A stretch of DNA of 64,000 nucleotides from Tretioscincus oriximinensis (Eukaryota; Chordata; Lepidosauria; Squamata; Gymnophthalmidae). This document shows, piece after piece, positions 21,201 through 28,150 of this stretch (the first letter of the stretch is position 1; each line of letters starts with the position of its first letter). A model generated the notes under the pieces. That model was not told the origin of the DNA and made no database searches. It worked only from the letters and a program-made list of their open reading frames with translations. A program made the position numbers and the translations under genes. Where the stretch lies: NCBI GenBank assembly GCA_022410635.1, contig JAJVDF010000002.1, positions 551,176-615,175 of the forward strand, given 5' to 3'.

Positions 21201-23328
21201 TGGGTCATTTGAAATATGGTTTATGATGGACAGGAATTCTTTTGAGCATTATAAGGAAGATAAATATTTCTATTACAATTTGATTTCAGCAGCACACCTA
21301 ACGTTTTTTCAAAATGGACAATTATAACATGGATTAAATATGTGATAGAAATAAATGAAATTTGAACTGGTGAATGAAAAAAAGGAAAATTCAAATTCAT
21401 TTGTTCTAAAACAAAAAAATAGGAAATGGTTATCAGATATACGAAGAACAGGGCACCCGACTCACAATGGGATAATGTCGAAATAGAAGGTTTCCCTATG
21501 TTGTATAAATGGTTTTATGTTTCTGTGTGTTTTGTTTTATGTTTTGTTGGAAGTTGTATTTTTTGTTTAATTTGTGTTGTGTCTATTAATATAATGAACA
21601 TTGTTGAATAATTTGGGGGTGGGGGAGAGAAATTGAATACCTGAAGGGTCCATTACAAGGTCAAAGGCTTAAAAATATTTGTACAGTGATTCTTACTGAT
21701 GCTAGGATAGTTATCCAGGACAATTATATTATGAATGAAAAATGATTTGCAAGATAGGAAACTTAACAGCTGTTGGATGCCTGTGCACTAAAATATATTA
21801 ATTTTAGCAATTACAATACTTTAAAAGTCAGTTCAAAGCAGTTGGTTCTATTCTTCCCCACCCAAAAGAGAATATACCATAATATTATGGGTGAGATACC
21901 TAGTCTGTACATCCAAGTTTATATATTTTTAATCATCTAAAATTTGGATTGGTAGCAACTTGGCTATTAATGTAGTTTCTTTGGATTATATACTGTTCAA
22001 AACAATTAAGGGAACACTTTAACATAACATGTGTTAAAGTGTTCCCTTAATTGTTTTGAGCAGTATATATTACCCCTTCCTGCATTAATGATTCCATCTG
22101 AAGCAACTTAAACTAGAGAAGAGACAATTATGGTCAAATCTTCTTTTGATCAAAGCAGAACTTGCTACCAACTGTCTTGCTAGTCTACCGTGTCTTGTCT
22201 GCACTGGGAGCCATAGCTGGTTCATCTGCCAAAACTGATAGGATGGAAGTCTGATTGGCTGTAATGAATGTAAAGTGGGTAGTCTGTTTTGGTCTAATCA
22301 TGGATTGCACTGGGAAATTAGACAATGAATCAGTTTAGATGGGCAGCAATCACCTATTTTATTGGAAGTTTTGAAAAAGAGCTTAAGCAACACTGAGTCC
22401 TTTGCCATTCCACATGATTACCTGGAGGGAAATTGAGGTCTGTCAGTCTCCACTGTATCCCATTCTGAAGGAGCCACAAGGATTTCAATCCTCTTTCAAA
22501 GCACATCTGAAGTTCAGTACTATTTCTTGAATGGGCCTACATAGTTATGGGGATGCGCATAGCAGCAGCCTCAAGATGGAAGTGAATCAACCGAGCTCCA
22601 CTACCTGAGGTCCTAAGGGTAATCCAATCTAGCAGAAGGGTTGGCCATAATGAAGACATAGCCTGTGTCCCATTGGGGTTTTTTTCTGCATCAGGAAAAA
22701 AATCATCTTTAGGCTTCCAAGACACCTATGCTGTGCCGGGAAATTGTATGAGAACCTTGCACATATATGAGATATCAGCCCATTTCACCCTTCCTTACAA
22801 AGGAGGAATTCCAAATTATGAGTATTCTCTCCTCTGTCTTGCCCACAAGCTGAAATCATTCCAGCACTCAGCCCCTACCCTGCCCCTTTTGGCCACGTGA
22901 CTTCTGATCCACCACCACTACCACAACAACCACTGATGTCATTTCCTGTTCTGGTTCCAGGATGCCATCTTAGTAATGGGCAGGGTCAGAAGTCAGGTGG
23001 TTAAAGGGGGTGGGCTGGGGGCTCAAAAGAAAAGGGGTGGGGCAATATGAGAAATCCTTCCCTGTACGAGTTTCTGTGTTTGATTTTATATCATTGATGG
23101 TTACCTGCTTTGCAAGTTTATACCTGTGTTCTGAAATTTATTTTTCCAGGTGGTGTGGACACTGCTGCTGTAGGAGGTGTGTTTGATGTCTCCAATGCTG
23201 ACCGTCTTGGCTTCTCAGAGGTGGAGCTGGTACAGATGGTGGTTGATGGGGTCAAGTTGCTGATCGAAATGGAGAAGTGCCTTGAAAAAGGCCAGTCGAT
23301 TGATGACCTCATGCCAGCACAGAAATGA
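3060..23328 (+). CDS. CKB: Creatine kinase B-type, whole spliced coding region (exons listed separately)
   Basis: Cytosolic brain-type creatine kinase transfers phosphate reversibly between ATP and creatine and buffers cellular energy as a dimer. Joining 3060-3252, 7344-7498, 9755-9887, 11217-11388, 13694-13817, 15772-15961 and 23150-23328 gives one open frame of 381 codons plus stop, the standard cytosolic CK length. Intron phases agree at every junction. Visible active-site residues (numbered on this form) include R130 and R132 in [10 protein letters not shown]232 in INEEDH, catalytic C283 in [10 protein letters not shown]292 and R320. The start [11 protein letters not shown] and end DLMPAQK are B-type rather than muscle-type. 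A second ATG exon at 3720-3897 replaces the first to give 376 residues. The gene lies tail to tail with MARK3, as in mammals. Confidence 0.97.
3720..3897 (+). CDS. CKB: CKB alternative first coding exon, form 2 (Ba-like N terminus)
   Basis: A second, complete first coding exon follows the first by about 460 bp. It has acceptor TGTCTCTAG (ending 3709), a short leader, ATG at 3720 in context AAAATGG, 59 codons from [10 protein letters not shown] to IQTGVDNP, and donor GTAAAA (3898) in the same phase as exon form 1. It therefore splices correctly to the exon at 7344. Chicken CKB is known to use two alternative first coding exons (Ba-CK and Bb-CK), so this is most likely the Ba equivalent. If both exons were included, the frame from exon form 1 would hit TGA inside this exon, so they must be mutually exclusive. 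The N-terminal 17 residues differ fully from form 1; the rest is homologous. Confidence 0.9.
4795..4950. repeat. R1 dispersed repeat, fragment
   Basis: The segment carries the R1 hallmarks seen many times in this window: a piece like GTTAGTTTGGGTCCAG, then 'agcactttagagact', then 'gagctttcatagatgagtctacttct'. A short inverted copy of TTGGATGCAAGAGAAG follows at 4920-4950. The class of R1 is not assigned here. Confidence 0.6.
4950..5500 (+). repeat. CR1-type LINE 3' end with a nested fragment
   Basis: The order is the same as at 33760-34195: 'gtgtataaaatcatgca', 'ttttttcacccattgg', 'ggtataaatagccactaggatgg', 'gatggagcaacagacagg', and an end with 'ctcttatgttctta'. These are the 3' coding tail and 3'UTR of a CR1-family LINE. 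A piece at 5243-5345 ('tcatagaattatagagttggaagggac') interrupts it and belongs to a second LINE 3' family, also seen at 45948. Confidence 0.75.
6030..6362. repeat. Inverted pair of CR1 3' ends
   Basis: 6030-6112 reads as the reverse strand of the CR1 3' end (cataagaac ... tctcacacagtggccca). 6135-6362 reads as the forward strand (gatggagcaaccggcaggactcctgaa ... tctggcccgattcag). Two tails facing each other make an inverted repeat. Confidence 0.7.
6363..6720 (-). repeat. CR1 ORF2 C-terminal fragment
   Basis: On the - strand the segment resembles the CR1 region at 33800-33960: text corresponding to 'tcacacaacagtagaaccagg' followed by a block that reads like the reverse-transcriptase C-terminal tail. 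It is degenerate, with no intact frame. Confidence 0.55.
7344..7498 (+). CDS. CKB: CKB common exon 3
   Basis: A 155-nt exon between acceptor CCTCTGTAG (ending 7343) and donor GTAGAA (7499). It completes the split Gly codon and encodes 51 further residues, HPYIMTVG to DLNSDNLQ (residues 66-116 of the 381-residue form). The [13 protein letters not shown] string is the most conserved part of the phosphagen kinase N-terminal domain. The exon length equals the usual vertebrate CK exon 3. Both alternative first exons splice here because both end in phase 1. Confidence 0.96.
7565..7830 (+). repeat. tRNA-derived SINE family B, + strand copy, with (CCT)n tail
   Basis: The 5' part has a tRNA-like B-box region (GGTTTTGAAGCCCTGTG) and is followed by the family-B body: 'agctattcgaaa', 'tttgcagtctacatttcaattagat', 'gtaagccttcaggaaaagagcagggtatataaa'. 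It ends in a (CCT)n stretch at about 7780-7803. Other copies are at 16255, 31205 and 51635 (+ strand) and 36335, 60165, 61555 and 62715 (- strand). Confidence 0.75.
8540..8860 (-). repeat. CR1 3'-end fragments
   Basis: Two short reverse-strand CR1 tails, at about 8540-8640 and 8775-8855, are recognised by 'cataagaacatagaagaagctctgctg' style sequence and 'caacattctgt(c/t)'. Both are degenerate. Confidence 0.55.
9755..9887 (+). CDS. CKB: CKB common exon 4
   Basis: A 133-nt exon with acceptor GTCTTCTAG (ending 9754) and donor GTAAAA (9888). It encodes residues 117-160, [20 protein letters not shown] through EKLSVE, and the first base of the following Ala codon. It opens the catalytic domain and carries R130 and R132, which contact nucleotide phosphates in the family. 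[13 protein letters not shown] is B-type-like. Confidence 0.96.
9888..11216 (+). other. CKB: CKB intron 4, nothing recognised
   Basis: About 1.3 kb. No coding frame or clear repeat could be assigned. Base 10084 and the base at 10860 are N. The section 10130-10460 is AT-rich and may be an old, unrecognised repeat. Confidence 0.45.
11217..11388 (+). CDS. CKB: CKB common exon 5
   Basis: A 172-nt exon with acceptor TCTTCCAG (ending 11216) and donor GTAAGT (11389). It completes Ala161 and encodes residues 162-217 plus two bases of Trp218. [23 protein letters not shown] and [14 protein letters not shown] are near-invariant in cytosolic CK. One base (11326) is N inside the Pro codon; CCN is Pro whatever the base. 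The linker [16 protein letters not shown] differs from chicken mainly at the start, a normally variable stretch. Confidence 0.96.
11455..12290 (-). repeat. L2-type LINE 3' end, split by an AT-rich L1-like insertion
   Basis: 11455-11525 ('ctatcctgccctgtatctgaagatctca') and 11935-12290 ('cttcttcagcca ... gagaggaggtcctgccccaggttcccactcc ... agatatttggggcc') match the two parts of the element at 17650-18121, read on the - strand. The interval 11530-11930 is AT-rich, resembles an L1-type 3'UTR on the - strand, and appears to have inserted into the L2 copy. Confidence 0.65.
12460..12700 (+). repeat. tRNA-derived SINE family A, + strand copy
   Basis: It has a tRNA-like head with B box GGTTCGATTCC (12509-12519), then 'ccatggagccagctgggtgaccctgggcc', then 'tcagggtgtttgttgtgg' and a tail 'aaagcaacaaaagttatgtgtgc'. 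The same order recurs at 32890 and 35440 (+) and, reversed, at 28965, 29605, 44650, 54885 and 60545. Confidence 0.8.
12808..13510. repeat. R1 dispersed repeat, longest copy
   Basis: It begins 'agagaaatagccgtgttagtc', passes through 'agcactttgagactaact', 'ggcataagctttcgtagac' and 'acttcttcagatgctgaggg', and continues about 500 bp further with sequence not present in the short copies. The copy at 63465 matches its first 200 bp closely. The reverse strand has broken coding-like stretches. The family (DNA transposon or retroelement) is not assigned. Confidence 0.6.
13694..13817 (+). CDS. CKB: CKB common exon 6
   Basis: A 124-nt exon with acceptor CATCTTCAG (ending 13693) and donor GTAAAA (13818). 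It completes Trp218 and encodes residues 219-259, [20 protein letters not shown] through FCSGLTQ. W228 and E232, which sit in the active site of CK, are present. Base 13814 is N in the Thr codon (ACN), so the residue is safe. The length equals the usual vertebrate exon. Confidence 0.96.
14160..14630. repeat. Foldback element with a nested hairpin MITE
   Basis: Arms around 14171-14265 and 14436-14618 are inverted copies of each other (for example CTCTCCAAAGGGCTC against its reverse complement near 14594-14608). The right arm is split by the 80-bp hairpin MITE at 14468-14548. Confidence 0.7.
14468..14548. repeat. Short hairpin MITE, copy 1 (TGCTCAAAACAATTAAGG type)
   Basis: An almost complete palindrome of about 80 bp: ATTGCTCAAAACAATTAAGG on the left and its inverse ending GTTTTGAGCAGTATA on the right. 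The target is TA-rich. Further copies are at 21989, 38564 and 38765. Terminal sequence and TA preference suggest a Tc1/mariner-type non-autonomous element. Confidence 0.8.
15380..15475 (-). repeat. CR1 3'-end fragment
   Basis: A reverse-strand CR1 tail starting 'cataagaacataggaagg' and running through 'gccacagcccatctg' and 'cagcattctatctctcaca'. It lies in CKB intron 6. Confidence 0.65.
15772..15961 (+). CDS. CKB: CKB common exon 7 (catalytic cysteine)
   Basis: A 190-nt exon with acceptor CTAACCTAG (ending 15771) and donor GTAAGC (15962). It encodes residues 260-322, [20 protein letters not shown] through LQKRGT, plus one base of Gly323. The phosphagen kinase signature CPSNLGT carries C283, the reactive cysteine at the guanidino substrate site; R292 and R320 contact nucleotide phosphates. 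There is no change at any of these positions. Confidence 0.97.
16255..16460 (+). repeat. tRNA-derived SINE family B, + strand copy
   Basis: It contains the family body 'ctatttgaaagcaagaaaatgtgattagataaatg', 'gggaaagatagaatgtaagctttcaggc' and 'taagccactttgagaaaagc', ending in a pyrimidine-rich tail. Confidence 0.65.
16498..16702. repeat. Foldback MITE of about 205 bp
   Basis: The left end ACTGGTAGAACCCTGTGAAAG is mirrored by the right end CTTTCACAGGGTTCCACCAGT. The arms run about 80 bp (through GTTTAACTTTCC) with a loop of roughly 45-50 bp. No internal coding frame. Confidence 0.75.
16733..16935 (-). repeat. CR1 ORF2 C-terminal fragment
   Basis: The reverse strand reads like the CR1 block at 33810-33960, with 'ctatcagacaacagaaggacc' and 'agcattttttcacccag'. 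It is degenerate. Confidence 0.55.
17650..18121 (-). repeat. L2-type LINE, C-terminal coding part and 3'UTR
   Basis: The reverse strand from 18121 to 17804 has an open frame of 105 codons: [19 protein letters not shown] near the start, then [20 protein letters not shown] and [14 protein letters not shown]. This is the typical C-terminal tail of L2/CR1-group non-LTR retrotransposon polyproteins. The 3'UTR follows (cttataccccgccctatacccgaaggtctcagggcgg in reverse). The element is 5'-truncated and sits in CKB intron 7, antisense to the gene. Confidence 0.85.
18231..18532. repeat. Tc/mariner-like MITE with TA target duplication, copy 1
   Basis: Inverted ends CAGTGGTACCTCAGTTCTCG and its counterpart ending GAGGTACCACTG are flanked by TA at 18229-18230 and 18533-18534. 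An internal tandem of a unit of about 45 bp containing TTTTTTCGGCCCGGCGCGCC is present. No transposase frame. A second copy is at 39160-39458. Confidence 0.85.
18610..18720. repeat. R1 fragment
   Basis: It contains 'agtctgcgaaagctcatgctaccaaccttgtttctt' and 'agacaaacatggctgcttct', the end of the R1 repeat in reverse orientation. Confidence 0.55.
19180..19290. repeat. R1 fragment
   Basis: 'gagtctacttcttcagatgc' is followed at once by 'acatctgaagaagtaaacttgtctacaaaaactcatg', so two R1 ends face each other. Confidence 0.55.
19440..21650 (+). repeat. L1-type LINE remnant (ORF2 reverse transcriptase pieces)
   Basis: The region is AT-rich, unlike its surroundings. An open piece at 19962-20234 reads [20 protein letters not shown], the conserved PGPDG region of L1-type reverse transcriptases. 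A piece at 20963-21226 has [15 protein letters not shown] followed by RQFW, matching the Cys-rich C-terminal end of L1 ORF2. Between them the frame is broken by many stops and shifts. It is an old, inactive L1-clade insertion in sense orientation within CKB intron 7. Confidence 0.8.
21989..22068. repeat. Short hairpin MITE, copy 2
   Basis: TATACTGTTCAAAACAATTA on the left and its inverse GTTTTGAGCAGTATA on the right; nearly perfect hairpin of about 79 bp. Confidence 0.85.
23150..23328 (+). CDS. CKB: CKB last coding exon 8
   Basis: The exon follows acceptor TTTTTCCAG (ending 23149). It completes Gly323, encodes residues 324-381 ([20 protein letters not shown] to DDLMPAQK) and ends with TGA at 23326-23328. 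The C terminus is typical of cytosolic CKs; DDLMPAQK favours B-type. The substitution C366 in MEKCLEKG sits at a position that is usually Arg in CKB. Confidence 0.97.
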
Positions 23329-23555
23329 AAAGCACTTTAACGTCCACCTGAGCTATCCCATGCTTCTTCCTAACTTATTGGATGAAATTATTAAAAAAAA
23401 GTGATTCTCCAGTCAGAACCTTGGAGCAAGAAGAAAAAAAATCCACTTAGTAACACTTGTAGAGAGTCTTCCATCCATATGTGTTAGAGTTTATTTTTTT
23501 GATGGCTGAAATTTCACCGAGAAACTGAAATAAACCATTGTTTGGCCTGACAAAT
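23329..23555 (+). other. CKB: CKB 3'UTR
   Basis: A short 3'UTR from the TGA to about 20 bp past AATAAA at 23529-23534. It includes A-rich runs at 23392-23400 and 23433-23440. The cleavage point is inferred. Confidence 0.75.
23529..23534 (+). terminator. CKB: CKB poly(A) signal AATAAA
   Basis: A consensus hexamer 201 bp after the stop codon, followed within 30-50 bp by a T/G-containing stretch (ttgatttattgtctc). Confidence 0.8.
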
Positions 23556-23687
23556 GGCTTGATTTATTGTCTCTAGGGGGAAAAGTATTCACTAGGATAC
23601 AAAGCTAAAAATGTTATTCCATCATTAGATTCATGTTTTTATTCTAGAAACATGTCAAATTTTATCGCTCTGCCCTGTCAAGTAAGG

Positions 23688-23990
23688 TATAAGAACATAA
23701 GAACATAAGAAGAGCCATACTGGATCAGGCCACAGCCCATCGAGTCCAGCATTCTGTGTCACACAGAGGCCCACCAGATGCACCTGGGCAGTCTGAACAG
23801 AGGAAAGCAAAATATGCTGCTCCTGTTCGTGACTCCCTGCAAATGGTATTTCAAGAGTCCTGCCTGTTGCTCCATCCCGGAGGCTACATCCAGACAACTA
23901 TCTTAGTATCCATTTATACCCTTAGTGTCCATAAACCTGTCTAGTCCTGTCTTGAAACTATCCAAGCTGTTAGCAGGTAGAGCTGCTAAC
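23688..23990 (-). repeat. CR1 3' end, young-looking copy
   Basis: A reverse-strand CR1 tail: 'gaacataagaagagccatac', 'ggcccaccagatgcacctggg', then 'ccattta tacccttagtgtccataaacc'. It is very similar to the copy at 52653-52925, which suggests a recent subfamily. It starts about 130 bp past the CKB poly(A) site. Confidence 0.8.
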
Positions 23991-24050
23991 TACTACCACA
24001 GTGTCTCTGGCTCCTTCTGCACTAGGCCTCATTCCATTTTTGGAAGAGTG

Positions 24051-24256
24051 TAGGCTGACCAGATGACCCCTTTTGGGGGGGGGGGTTGAAAACCCGGTTT
24101 TGAGATGCCTCCCAGTTTTTTCTGAGGAAAATGTTTTCAAAAAATTTTTTTTTCAAAAAATATTTTGTTTTTAAATTTCTTTCCTCAGGAAAAAACTGGG
24201 GTGCACCCCCAAAATGGGTTTCCAATCCCCCCAAAAGGGGGCATCTGGTCAGCCTA
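24051..24256. repeat. hAT-like foldback MITE, family M1 copy 1
   Basis: The ends TAGGCTGACCAGATG and CATCTGGTCAGCCTA are exact inverses, and the interior is a long imperfect palindrome (CCCCTTTTGGGG, CTCAGGAAAAAACTGGGGTG). No clear target-site duplication. Confidence 0.75.
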
Positions 24257-24451
24257 GTTAATGGAGCCTGCTGTCTATATGCCATTTGAGAAATGTGAAG
24301 GGCCAGCCCAATGGGGAAAGAGTTTCTGAATAAATTGCTCTGGTCTTTCCCCCATTTGGTCTGAAGACACTCAGGCCCTGTCCACACTAAGGCTGTCTCT
24401 CAAAATAGGCCATGTACGTGCCAGTATGGGGCCTGCCATAGTCTTCTACAC

Positions 24452-24635
24452 TAGGCTGACCAGATGACCCCTTTTTGGGGGGTGAAAACCCATTTTTGGG
24501 GTGCCTCATTTTTTTCTGAGGAAAAAAATTAAAGATTTTTTAAAAAAAATTTCCTCAGAAAAAACTGGGAGGCACCCCAAAAACGGGTTTTCAACACACA
24601 CACACACACCCAAAAGTGGTCATCTGATCAGCCTA
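24452..24635. repeat. hAT-like foldback MITE, family M1 copy 2, with target duplication
   Basis: Same termini as copy 1 (TAGGCTGACCAGATG ... CATCTGATCAGCCTA). It is flanked by TCTACAC at 24445-24451 and again at 24636-24642, consistent with a 7-8-bp duplication. A (CA)n run at 24594-24609 has grown in its right arm. Confidence 0.8.
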
Positions 24636-25200
24636 TCTACACGAGCGTGTGGATGGCCAAGCTCTGTTCCGAGATACAGCCCAAAATGTGGATCAGTGGC
24701 ACCAGGACCTCACTTCATTTTAAAGCTGGGAATCTGTGTTCCTGGCCAAAAAAGCATCAGGGTGAGTTATGCAATACAAAATAAAATGATCACAATAAAA
24801 GCAGTAGTAGGAACTTCTGGTTGCAACTAAAGACAGCGCTGAAAAAGAAGGCCTTACAAGAAAATCAAATCTTCTCTCCACCTTCTATGTTTCTTGCCTG
24901 GAGACAACATGGCAAATACATCTCTTGAGCACATTTCTGAAAGACTAAAAAGGACAAGTGACCCTTCAAGCTTTTCATAAATGGATGAAGTTTTGAATAG
25001 GACAATATAGGACCTAAATAAGGAAACCAATAAATAGGGCAAATAACCACCAGAGATGCAGTCATTCTGGGTTCATATATGGCCAGCAGTGAAAACTATC
25101 AACAGTGACCTGTGAATTAAGTGTAAGGTCAAGACCAAAAACCAGACATAAAGAATGATGGGTGTCTAGTGATTGTTTGCTTGTTCCTATTACAACGATT

Positions 25201-25512
25201 AAAAAAGAACCATGGGGGGGCAAGACTGGGCAGTTCATTTAAGATTCTCAAAATCAGATAACTCATCACCCAGCTATGATGACTTACCTAAATGGCTTCC
25301 TTACTTACCAGATTTATCTTCATAGCAAAGATATTGACTATTAGGTGTACACACAAGATTTGTGCAAATCAGTTCAGTATTTTAAAGACATTAATATAGT
25401 TAATGTTAATAACCATGAGATTCTCAAGTATGTATCACAATCATATTTTATTGTTTGATGTTCATTGTATTATATTTAAATAAATATATACAATAAAAAA
25501 GAACCATGGGGG
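25201..25512 (+). repeat. Poly(A)-type retro-insertion flanked by an 18-bp direct repeat
   Basis: The string AAAAAAGAACCATGGGGG occurs exactly at 25201-25218 and 25495-25512. The 276 bp between end in an AT-rich tail with AATAAA-like motifs. This is the structure left by L1-type target-primed insertion. The inserted sequence itself was not identified. Confidence 0.75.
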
Positions 25513-25519
25513 CTATCTG

Positions 25520-26980
25520 AAATATGAATTAGAGATGTAGTTACTAAAATCATATCTATCTCCATTAGTTGAAATGAACTTATTATGACTTTGATTATTC
25601 CATGCCCTACTTTGAAGTTTAGGAAAAATAGCAAAGAACACTTCAGCTCAGGGTTCATTTTGGACCTTGAGATGGACATTTTAAGAACTGGAGAGACCAT
25701 GGAAATCTTAAGAGAGAGGGAGATGAATATTCTACAACATTCCACAATAAAGCATTGTGTGGACTGGTTTATTNCAGAATATCCATGTTTATGGAATATT
25801 GTGGAATATAGTGGAATGTGTGTGTGTGAAGCAGGCTAAAGACTCAGAAGCACAGAATTATAGGTTAGGATCTGCATTCCACATTAGGGCTTAAGGAAGC
25901 AGATTTAATGAAATGTTAAAATCTTTGTTAATATTTCTAACAATTAAAATGTATAACTGATAGCTAAGATTTTTGTGTAATCACTTGACTGAATTCTAGC
26001 GATTATATGGACTCTCTTGTATAACTGGCAGGNACAGAAGTGTCTGCTACTTCAATGAAGTTTGCCAAAAACCTAATTTAAATGCCAGGCAAAAATATTT
26101 TCCTGGACGTCGAGGTGCAATTGAGGTCTCGGTATTGTTATTTTTTTTTTCAAAAGCTGTCTTGTATTTAGCCCTTTTCATCCCTTACTTTTCTATTTTA
26201 ATTTATACTTTTTAATCTTCTATTTTTTTCTTTCTACACTGATCTGAGACTTATTGGACAGTATAAAAATAATAAAATAAAACAAAAAATAATAAAAATA
26301 ATAAACTGGCCACAATTTTTGGTTGTCTGGCATAACCTGGGCCTGTGAAGGCTGTAACACACCTAAAGTTTTTTCTGCATATCTCTGAATAGGAACCTAT
26401 CTACGTATTTGTGCAGACTAAAGAAGGTCTCTTGTCTGAGAAATAATCCAGAATAAGATGTAATGTAAAATGCCTGACCCCAGACTAAACGGGGGTCCCT
26501 AACACTGAAGTTGATTCTGATCTACTTTCACTAAAGTGTTTAGGATCAGTCTAGTGGTTATTCCACTGTCTGATGTGTACAACACACTATAAAACAGGAA
26601 ATAAACAAGATGAGATCTGGCTCTTAACACAGGAAGCTAAATATGACTATGCACAAATAGCACATTTGTTGGGATTGTTGCAACATAGCAAATCCCAAAA
26701 GGCACAATTTGTTTAAAAAGAACAAAAGCGACAGAAAGAAGGCCTGGAGGAACTCCACTCTGCATTAAAAACAGACCTGTTCAGAACCTGCTAAGAATCT
26801 ATGTGTAAGCACTTTCTGGGTTAGGGAGAAATCCTTGTATAAACTTTGACTTAGAAGTTCAGGGCAGAATTGAACAAAAATGGCCCTGTGGTTGGATTCT
26901 ACTTCTTATAATCTGACCAAGGTCAGGATGTGGATTGAAAATTGACTCTCTGGAGTTTTAGAAAAGCTTGAGGGGACCCT
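25520..26980. other. Intergenic DNA, nothing recognised
   Basis: About 1.5 kb of AT-rich DNA. Short direct repeats of TGGAATATTG-type sequence occur near 25785-25820. No gene, clear repeat family or RNA gene was identified. Confidence 0.4.
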
Positions 26981-26989
26981 AATATCTGC

Positions 26990-27450
26990 TGGGGATGAGT
27001 TCTAACTCTGTCGTAAAGCAAACTGAAGCAGAAGGTTATTGGTTCAATTCCCAGACTACCCCCCATAAGTAGGCAATAGCAAATTATTCCTGTATCACTG
27101 CCCAGGAAACTGCATGAAGAAGGTCATGGAGTCTGGGGTGGCTATAACTCAATGGTAGAGCAAACTGCCTGAAAACATAGCCGAGGGATGTTGTTTCGAT
27201 CCACAGCTTCTCTTCTCTACAAAGTAGGCTGTTTCAAACCACTCCTGCATTTTGGCCACAAAAACTGCATAGAGGAGCCCATGGAATCTGAGGGTGGCTA
27301 TAGCTAAGCAGTAGATCAAACTGCCTAGAAAGCAGATGATTTATGTTTTGAGTTCCAACTTCTCCTTGGAAGTAAGCAATCAAAACCACTCCTGTATCCA
27401 GGCCAATAAAACTGCACGGCCAACCATGAGTCAATCAATANCAACAAAGT
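26990..27450 (+). repeat. Three tandem tRNA-like SINE family C copies
   Basis: Three successive units begin near 26995, 27130 and 27290. Each has a 'ggctat(a)actcaatggtagagcaaactgcct' type head, a B-box-like stretch, then 'ccactcctg(t/c)at..(t)ggcca..aaactgca' and 'catgga(a/g)tctg'. Related copies lie at 28005-28150 and 51958-52130. The tRNA-like head suggests a SINE; the tandem arrangement is unusual. Confidence 0.6.
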
Positions 27451-28004
27451 CTGCTAGAAGACAAACTCTTTCAAGATTAAATTGCTGGTAACGTTTCTTC
27501 TTGAGAGGATGAAAAAAGAAAGAAAAAGAGATTAGCAATTTCTGATTTTACTCTGACCAAGAACAGAAGCATAAAGGGAAATGATTATGAAATACGATTA
27601 CTGGTTTGAAGGAAAGCTAAATCTTTAACACTGTGTGCCTTGGACTTCCGGAAAGCAGATTTTAATCATCTTGGAACAAAGAAAGGTAAGGTCCCATGAC
27701 AACAGCGAAGATAAACTTGGAAGAAAGGCAGGAAACTGGTTGTAAAGGAAGTGCCTAAAATGTCAACAGAACAAATGGAAGACGACAGTGTGACTGAACT
27801 TACTTGAAACATAGTTATTATTTGGAAATCAAAAAGGATAAAGCAGAAGGAAAGCAAGCCAACAGCATGAATGTGTACAAACATCTGGCCTACAGTCAGG
27901 ACAGTGCTATGAAGGCTGAAGCTGAAATGAGCAAAAGTTACTAAGTGGTGCTTATCAAACAGATTGCAAATGTTTCAATTATGTTCTAAGAAAAAGGAAT
28001 TAGT

Positions 28005-28150
28005 AACTTGCTAGCTGGAGTGGCTGAATTTCAATGTTCGAGTAAATTGCCCTCTTCAGTCTTCAGCCTCTTGGAATAAGCAATGGCAAAACACTTTTAT
28101 ATCACTTGCAAGAAATTTGCATGGAACAACGAATTAAGTCATCCCCACGA
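28005..28150 (+). repeat. SINE family C copy
   Basis: It starts 'ctggagtggctgaatttcaatg' and continues 'ggaataagcaatggcaaaacac' and 'cttgcaagaaatttgcatgg', the same order as the units at 26990-27450. Confidence 0.5.

Larger units (their letters stand above)
15962..23149 (+). other. CKB: CKB intron 7, largest intron, repeat-filled
   Basis: The 7.2-kb intron contains SINE-B (16255), a foldback MITE (16498), a CR1 fragment (16733), an L2 LINE (17650), a Tc/mariner-like MITE (18231), R1 fragments (18610, 19180), an L1-type LINE remnant (19440-21650) and a hairpin MITE (21989). In 22080-23100 I see no gene or identifiable repeat. Confidence 0.65.

Noticed and set aside
19440..21650. Active L1 element
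   Set aside because: The reverse-transcriptase frame is broken many times, and endonuclease and most core motifs are absent.
26990..27450. Possible functional tRNA genes
   Set aside because: Tandem degenerate tRNA-like heads without a full cloverleaf or anticodon arm; they belong to SINE units.
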